DNA of 64,000 nt from NCBI GenBank assembly GCA_013151255.1, contig JAADIQ010000098.1, forward strand, positions 1 through 64,000, given 5' to 3'. Source of the stretch: Alphaproteobacteria bacterium (lineage in GTDB: Bacteria; Pseudomonadota; Alphaproteobacteria; Caulobacterales; Parvularculaceae). The notes under the pieces are model-generated. The model searched no databases, was not told where the DNA came from, and saw only the letters and a list, made by a program, of their open reading frames with translations. Shown piece after piece: positions 60,909 through 64,000 of the stretch. A program made the position numbers and the translations under genes. Within the stretch, counting starts at the first letter, position 1; every line of letters begins with the position of its first letter.

Positions 60909-60943
60909 TAGGTCTCTCGCGGCTCAATCTTCTATATCAAGTA

Positions 60944-62611
60944 TTAATCAACGCCGCGCTCATAGACGACTTCACCGTTGAGGATGGTGATATCAACTTG
61001 CGCATCGAGTATTTGCTTCGGTCGCGTTCCGGTGATGTCGCGATCAAGAATAACGATATCAGCCATCATGCCTAGCGAAATCTGTCCTTTCTTGTGGTCT
61101 TCAAATGTGAAATAGGCGCCGCCGGCCGTATACATCCTCAGCGCCTCTAGCACACCGATACGTTCTTCCGGACTATAGACGGTCCCTGATTCACCCTTGC
61201 GCGTAACCGCTGCGTAGACGCCGACAAGCGGGCCCATCGGAATAATGTCCGATGAAAAAGCCATTTTAATTCCATAACCTATCGGCGTCGCAATGGAGTT
61301 GTTATGGGCCAGTCGCGGCCCCGATAAATACGCCGTGTAGCGGCCTTCAAGACTATAGGTGAAATTTGGCTGCTGAATAATGCCGATGCCATGATCGGCC
61401 ATGAGCTTCATGGTTGGTCCCGTCGGCATGACTGTGAAATGGTTGAGATAGTGCCGATGGTCGACGCGGGGGGCGCGCTCAAGGATGCGGCTAAAAATAT
61501 CAACAGTTTCTTCAATTGCCGCATCGCCAATCGTGTGAAACCCTAGCTGCCAACCTGCCTCATGCGCTTCATCTGCAAGAACAGCCAATTCATCGAGCGA
61601 TACGGAAAGGGACCCAAAATAATCGGGGTCGTCTTTATACGGCTCGCGCGTCCAGGCTGCGGGACCTGTGAATCCGCCATCTACAAAAACTTTGAGCGGC
61701 CCAACCTTGAGCTGCTCATCGCCATCGCCTGTTTGCAACCCAAACTCTGTAAGTTGCGCGAATGCATCTGCGGCGGATAAATTTCCGAAGCCAGAATTAA
61801 TTTGCACTGTTGCGCGCGGCAGAGGGCTGCGTGATTGTTCATATACCGCGCTCCAGATTTCCCGATAATCAGAAATGCTGGTCGATGCATCGGTGAGGCT
61901 CGTAATTCCTAACCGGAACTGATCTCCTAACCGTTGTTCCAGGTCTGCTTTTATTTCCGCCGGATTTCCATCAGGAATATGCCTGTTAATAAGGTCGCGA
62001 CGTTCGCGAATAATACCTGAAAGCGCGCCGTCATCGAAACGCTCCAGCACGCCGCCATCCGGATTGGGGGAGGCCGCACTTAATGCCGCGATTTCCAAAG
62101 CAAGAGAGTTTGCAACGCCGCTATGGCCTCCTTCGCGCGTAAGAAAGACAGGATTGTTGGGTGCTACAGCATCCAAATCAAGCCGTGAAGGTTTGCGCCC
62201 ATCCTCCAAACGGTCTTCGGACCACCCATAGCCGGTGATCCAGGCGCCGGGCCCTAGTGCTTCAGCCTTCTGTCGCACCAGGTTTTGGAGTGCAGTGATT
62301 GACTTAGTTTCAGATAGGTTGATCCAACGATCAGGCCTGCCGCGAAGATGCGTATGCGCATCGTTAAATCCTGGAAGCGCTAACCGTCCCTCAAGATTAA
62401 TTGTTTGATCAGCTTTGTATTTCTCAAGGAGATCATCACTGCCGGCTGCAATGATTATTCCATCGGATATGACAATGGTTCGGTAGAAGTCATGTTTGTC
62501 GTTCGCAGAAAATATAGGGCCGTTATATATGATGAGATCAGCTGGGTGTCGCCCTTCGGCGCAGCTAGTAACAGAAATTAGAGCGATGCAAACTAGTAGT
62601 TTTAAATTCAT
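60944..62611 (-). CDS. Exported YtcJ-type amidohydrolase lipoprotein
   Basis: The 555-residue protein starts at the ATG at 62611 (MNLKLLVCIALISVTSCAEG), whose ISVTSC lipobox predicts a lipid-anchored periplasmic enzyme; the track begins 16 codons upstream inside gabT's 3' end. Amidohydrolase motifs are LALPGFNDAHTHLRGRPDRW (metal HxH), ITGYGWSEDRLEDGRKPSRL (YtcJ family), FLTREGGHSGVANSLAL, and GFHTIGDAAIEETVDIF. It lies 4 bases after gabT and before a permease. It may release GABA or another amino compound from an amide outside the cytoplasm, an idea based on position only. Confidence 0.88.
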   Translation of the reverse strand: MNLKLLVCIALISVTSCAEGRHPADLIIYNGPIFSANDKHDFYRTIVISDGIIIAAGSDDLLEKYKADQTINLEGRLALPGFNDAHTHLRGRPDRWINLSETKSITALQNLVRQKAEALGPGAWITGYGWSEDRLEDGRKPSRLDLDAVAPNNPVFLTREGGHSGVANSLALEIAALSAASPNPDGGVLERFDDGALSGIIRERRDLINRHIPDGNPAEIKADLEQRLGDQFRLGITSLTDASTSISDYREIWSAVYEQSRSPLPRATVQINSGFGNLSAADAFAQLTEFGLQTGDGDEQLKVGPLKVFVDGGFTGPAAWTREPYKDDPDYFGSLSVSLDELAVLADEAHEAGWQLGFHTIGDAAIEETVDIFSRILERAPRVDHRHYLNHFTVMPTGPTMKLMADHGIGIIQQPNFTYSLEGRYTAYLSGPRLAHNNSIATPIGYGIKMAFSSDIIPMGPLVGVYAAVTRKGESGTVYSPEERIGVLEALRMYTAGGAYFTFEDHKKGQISLGMMADIVILDRDITGTRPKQILDAQVDITILNGEVVYERGVD

Positions 62612-62615
62612 GGCC

Positions 62616-63890
62616 TTATGCCGCCAATGCTTTTTCAACAACATCGAGCCCTTCATCAAGCAGGGCGTCAGAGATCGTTAAGGGGTAAAGAAATCTGATT
62701 GTCTCGCCTGAAACGCCGCAACTTAATAAAACGAGCCCATGGTCGAGAGCTTTTGCGGTTACACGCTTCGCCGCCGCGCCATCGGGTTTTTCGCCGCCGC
62801 GCGTTGTGACAATGTCGAATGCGACCATAGAGCCTAGCCCGCGAATAGCGTCGATTGGTAAAAGGTCATCGCGGCGTGAAAATTTCTCAAGCCGTTCGGT
62901 GAGATGCGCGCCGAGTGCTACGGAACGATCAAGCAGGCCTTCCTCGTCGATCACATCTATCACAGCGAGCGCTGCTGCGCAGGCGACAGGAGAGCCGGCA
63001 TAGGTGCCCCCAAGGCCGCCCGGACCAACGCTATCCATAATATCCGCTTTGCCGATGACAGCGGATAAAGGAAAACCGCCAGCCAGAGATTTCGCGGATG
63101 TAATGAAATCTGGCTCAACGCCTGAATGTTCGATGGCGAATAATTTACCTGTTCTGGCAAATCCAGATTGAACCTCGTCTGCAATCAGCATTATTCCGTA
63201 TTCATCACATAGGGACCGTAATTTCTGTAACAGCTCAACTGGCGCAACATGAAACCCGCCTTCACCCTGAACGGGTTCAATGACAATTGCAGCCAAACGG
63301 GAAGGGGCGATATCCGCTCTGAATATGTGCTCTAAAGCGTTTAACGTCGCCGGAACATCAATGCCGTAGCGTGAGATGGGGAACGGCGCATGATAGACAT
63401 CCGCAATCATTGGCCCGAAGGCATCCTTATAGGGAACAACTTTTCCGGTCATTGCCATTGTCATCATCGTGCGCCCATGAAAACCGCCAGAAAAGGCGAG
63501 GACGCCGGAGCGACCAGTCGCCGCGCGTGCAATTTTTACTGCATTCTCAACCGCCTCAGCGCCGGTTGAGAAGAGTATGGTCTTGGCTTCGCGGATTGGC
63601 GCGCGTTCATTCAGCCGCTCCGCCAGTTCGATATACGCTTCATAACCCGCAACCTGAAACGCCGTATGGGTGACTTTGTCAATTTGCGCATGCGCGGCGG
63701 CAATAACCTTAGGATGACAATGCCCCGTATTGAGGACCGCAATGCCGCTGGCGAAATCAATGTAGCGACGTCCCTCGACATCCCACATTTCTGCATTCTC
63801 AGCATGGTCAATGAAAATAGGCGCGGCTGTAGCAACGCCGCGCGGCACAGCGTTGTATCGCCGGTTTAATAGATCATCATTTGTCGACAT
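62616..63890 (-). CDS. gabT: 4-aminobutyrate aminotransferase
   Basis: This 424-residue class III PLP enzyme moves the amino group of GABA to 2-oxoglutarate, giving succinate semialdehyde. The fold-type I marks are FSTGAEAVENAVKIARAATG, FSGGFHGRTMMTMAMTGKV, EPVQGEGGFHVAP, the aspartate in IMLIADEVQSGFARTGKLFA, and the PLP lysine in FITSAKSLAGGFPLSAVIGK. These match GabT/GoaG rather than ornithine enzymes. It is the first clear gene of a GABA operon ending in gabD. A GAGGG lies about 9 bases before the ATG. Confidence 0.93.
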   Translation of the reverse strand: MSTNDDLLNRRYNAVPRGVATAAPIFIDHAENAEMWDVEGRRYIDFASGIAVLNTGHCHPKVIAAAHAQIDKVTHTAFQVAGYEAYIELAERLNERAPIREAKTILFSTGAEAVENAVKIARAATGRSGVLAFSGGFHGRTMMTMAMTGKVVPYKDAFGPMIADVYHAPFPISRYGIDVPATLNALEHIFRADIAPSRLAAIVIEPVQGEGGFHVAPVELLQKLRSLCDEYGIMLIADEVQSGFARTGKLFAIEHSGVEPDFITSAKSLAGGFPLSAVIGKADIMDSVGPGGLGGTYAGSPVACAAALAVIDVIDEEGLLDRSVALGAHLTERLEKFSRRDDLLPIDAIRGLGSMVAFDIVTTRGGEKPDGAAAKRVTAKALDHGLVLLSCGVSGETIRFLYPLTISDALLDEGLDVVEKALAA

Positions 63891-64000
63891 ATCGAATACC
63901 CTCTGCGTCCTTCGTTTTTGGATATGGGCGAGCGCCGCTTAACTTTGAGGTTTCGCAGTGCGATCCAAGTTCAATGCGGGCAGCAGCATCACCATAGCGC
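63877..64000 (-). CDS. Possible C-terminus of an upstream gene, cut by right edge
   Basis: On the minus strand one frame is open from the window edge to a TGA at 63877-63879, reading RYGDAAARIELGSHCETSKL and more, and overlapping gabT by 14 bases. It could be the end of a preceding operon gene, but 41 codons are too few to recognise a family. A second frame ends near 63938 (LPALNLDRTAKPQS). The stretch may instead be simple leader sequence. Confidence 0.25.
   Translation of the reverse strand, partial: RYGDAAARIELGSHCETSKLSGARPYPKTKDAEGIRYVDK

Noticed and set aside
1-64000. tRNA, rRNA, prophage or integrative element
   Set aside because: Reading both strands I found no cloverleaf-like tRNA gene, no rRNA sequence, no integrase and no intact transposase. 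A tRNA-finding program would be decisive.

Overview
The window looks like a chromosomal segment of a moderately GC-rich alphaproteobacterium with a heterotrophic, probably aquatic lifestyle. The signs are a MoxR/DUF58/BatA block next to a DUF1285-NUDIX-CCA block, several outer-membrane TonB-dependent receptors starting with RDTILVT-type TonB boxes, an NDUFA9-like NAD-binding protein, and palindromic CCTGGAT..CCGG..ATGAC repeats of the type scattered in alphaproteobacterial intergenic regions. The genus cannot be fixed from sequence reading alone. I saw no tRNA, rRNA, CRISPR array, phage or intact transposase.

Layout. 1-8 kb is housekeeping: a BatA-like membrane protein cut by the left edge, DUF58 protein and MoxR ATPase on the minus strand, then SppA, DUF1285, CoA pyrophosphatase and CCA-adding enzyme on the plus strand. 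8-19 kb holds an acyl-CoA ligase, an NDUFA9-like protein, a nucleotide-sugar set (GalE, mannose-1-phosphate guanylyltransferase, AGE-family isomerase), a GMC alcohol dehydrogenase with a coniferyl-aldehyde-type dehydrogenase, and a class V aminotransferase. 19-33.6 kb is accessory: a TonB receptor, a FadR-type GntR regulator, an FG-GAP lipoprotein divergent from a DUF3604 protein, a TetR regulator, a membrane-anchored parvulin with a HupE/UreJ protein, two paralogous serine hydrolases and a sodium:solute symporter.

33.8-46 kb is an amino-sugar and cell-wall-sugar catabolic locus: TonB receptor, then nagK, anmK, a SIS-type GlcN6P deaminase, nagA, an NagX-like membrane protein, murQ, a GntR/UTRA regulator and D-lactate dehydrogenase. 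The genes form a closed route: GlcNAc and anhydro-MurNAc are phosphorylated, MurQ removes the lactyl ether, NagA and the deaminase feed glycolysis, and Dld oxidises the D-lactate MurQ releases.

46-49.2 kb is a decayed zone: a PP2C-type phosphatase, a hydrolase that lost its C-terminus, about 500 bp of unexplained sequence, and a TonB receptor remnant. 49.2-57.9 kb is a catabolic cassette for an unknown ester or acyl substrate: MFS transporter, two alpha/beta hydrolases, TonB receptor, TetR regulator, acyl-CoA synthetase and two MaoC-fold proteins. 58-63.9 kb is a GABA unit: GabT, an exported YtcJ-type amidohydrolase, an APC permease and GabD.

The most interesting reading is regulatory. ATTGT-NN-ACAAT palindromes lie upstream of a TonB receptor and both serine hydrolases, next to a FadR-type GntR gene. 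A 32-bp dyad sits between the FG-GAP lipoprotein and the DUF3604 gene, near a TetR gene. A related ATTGGTAT-like word lies upstream of the three promoters expected in the nag locus.
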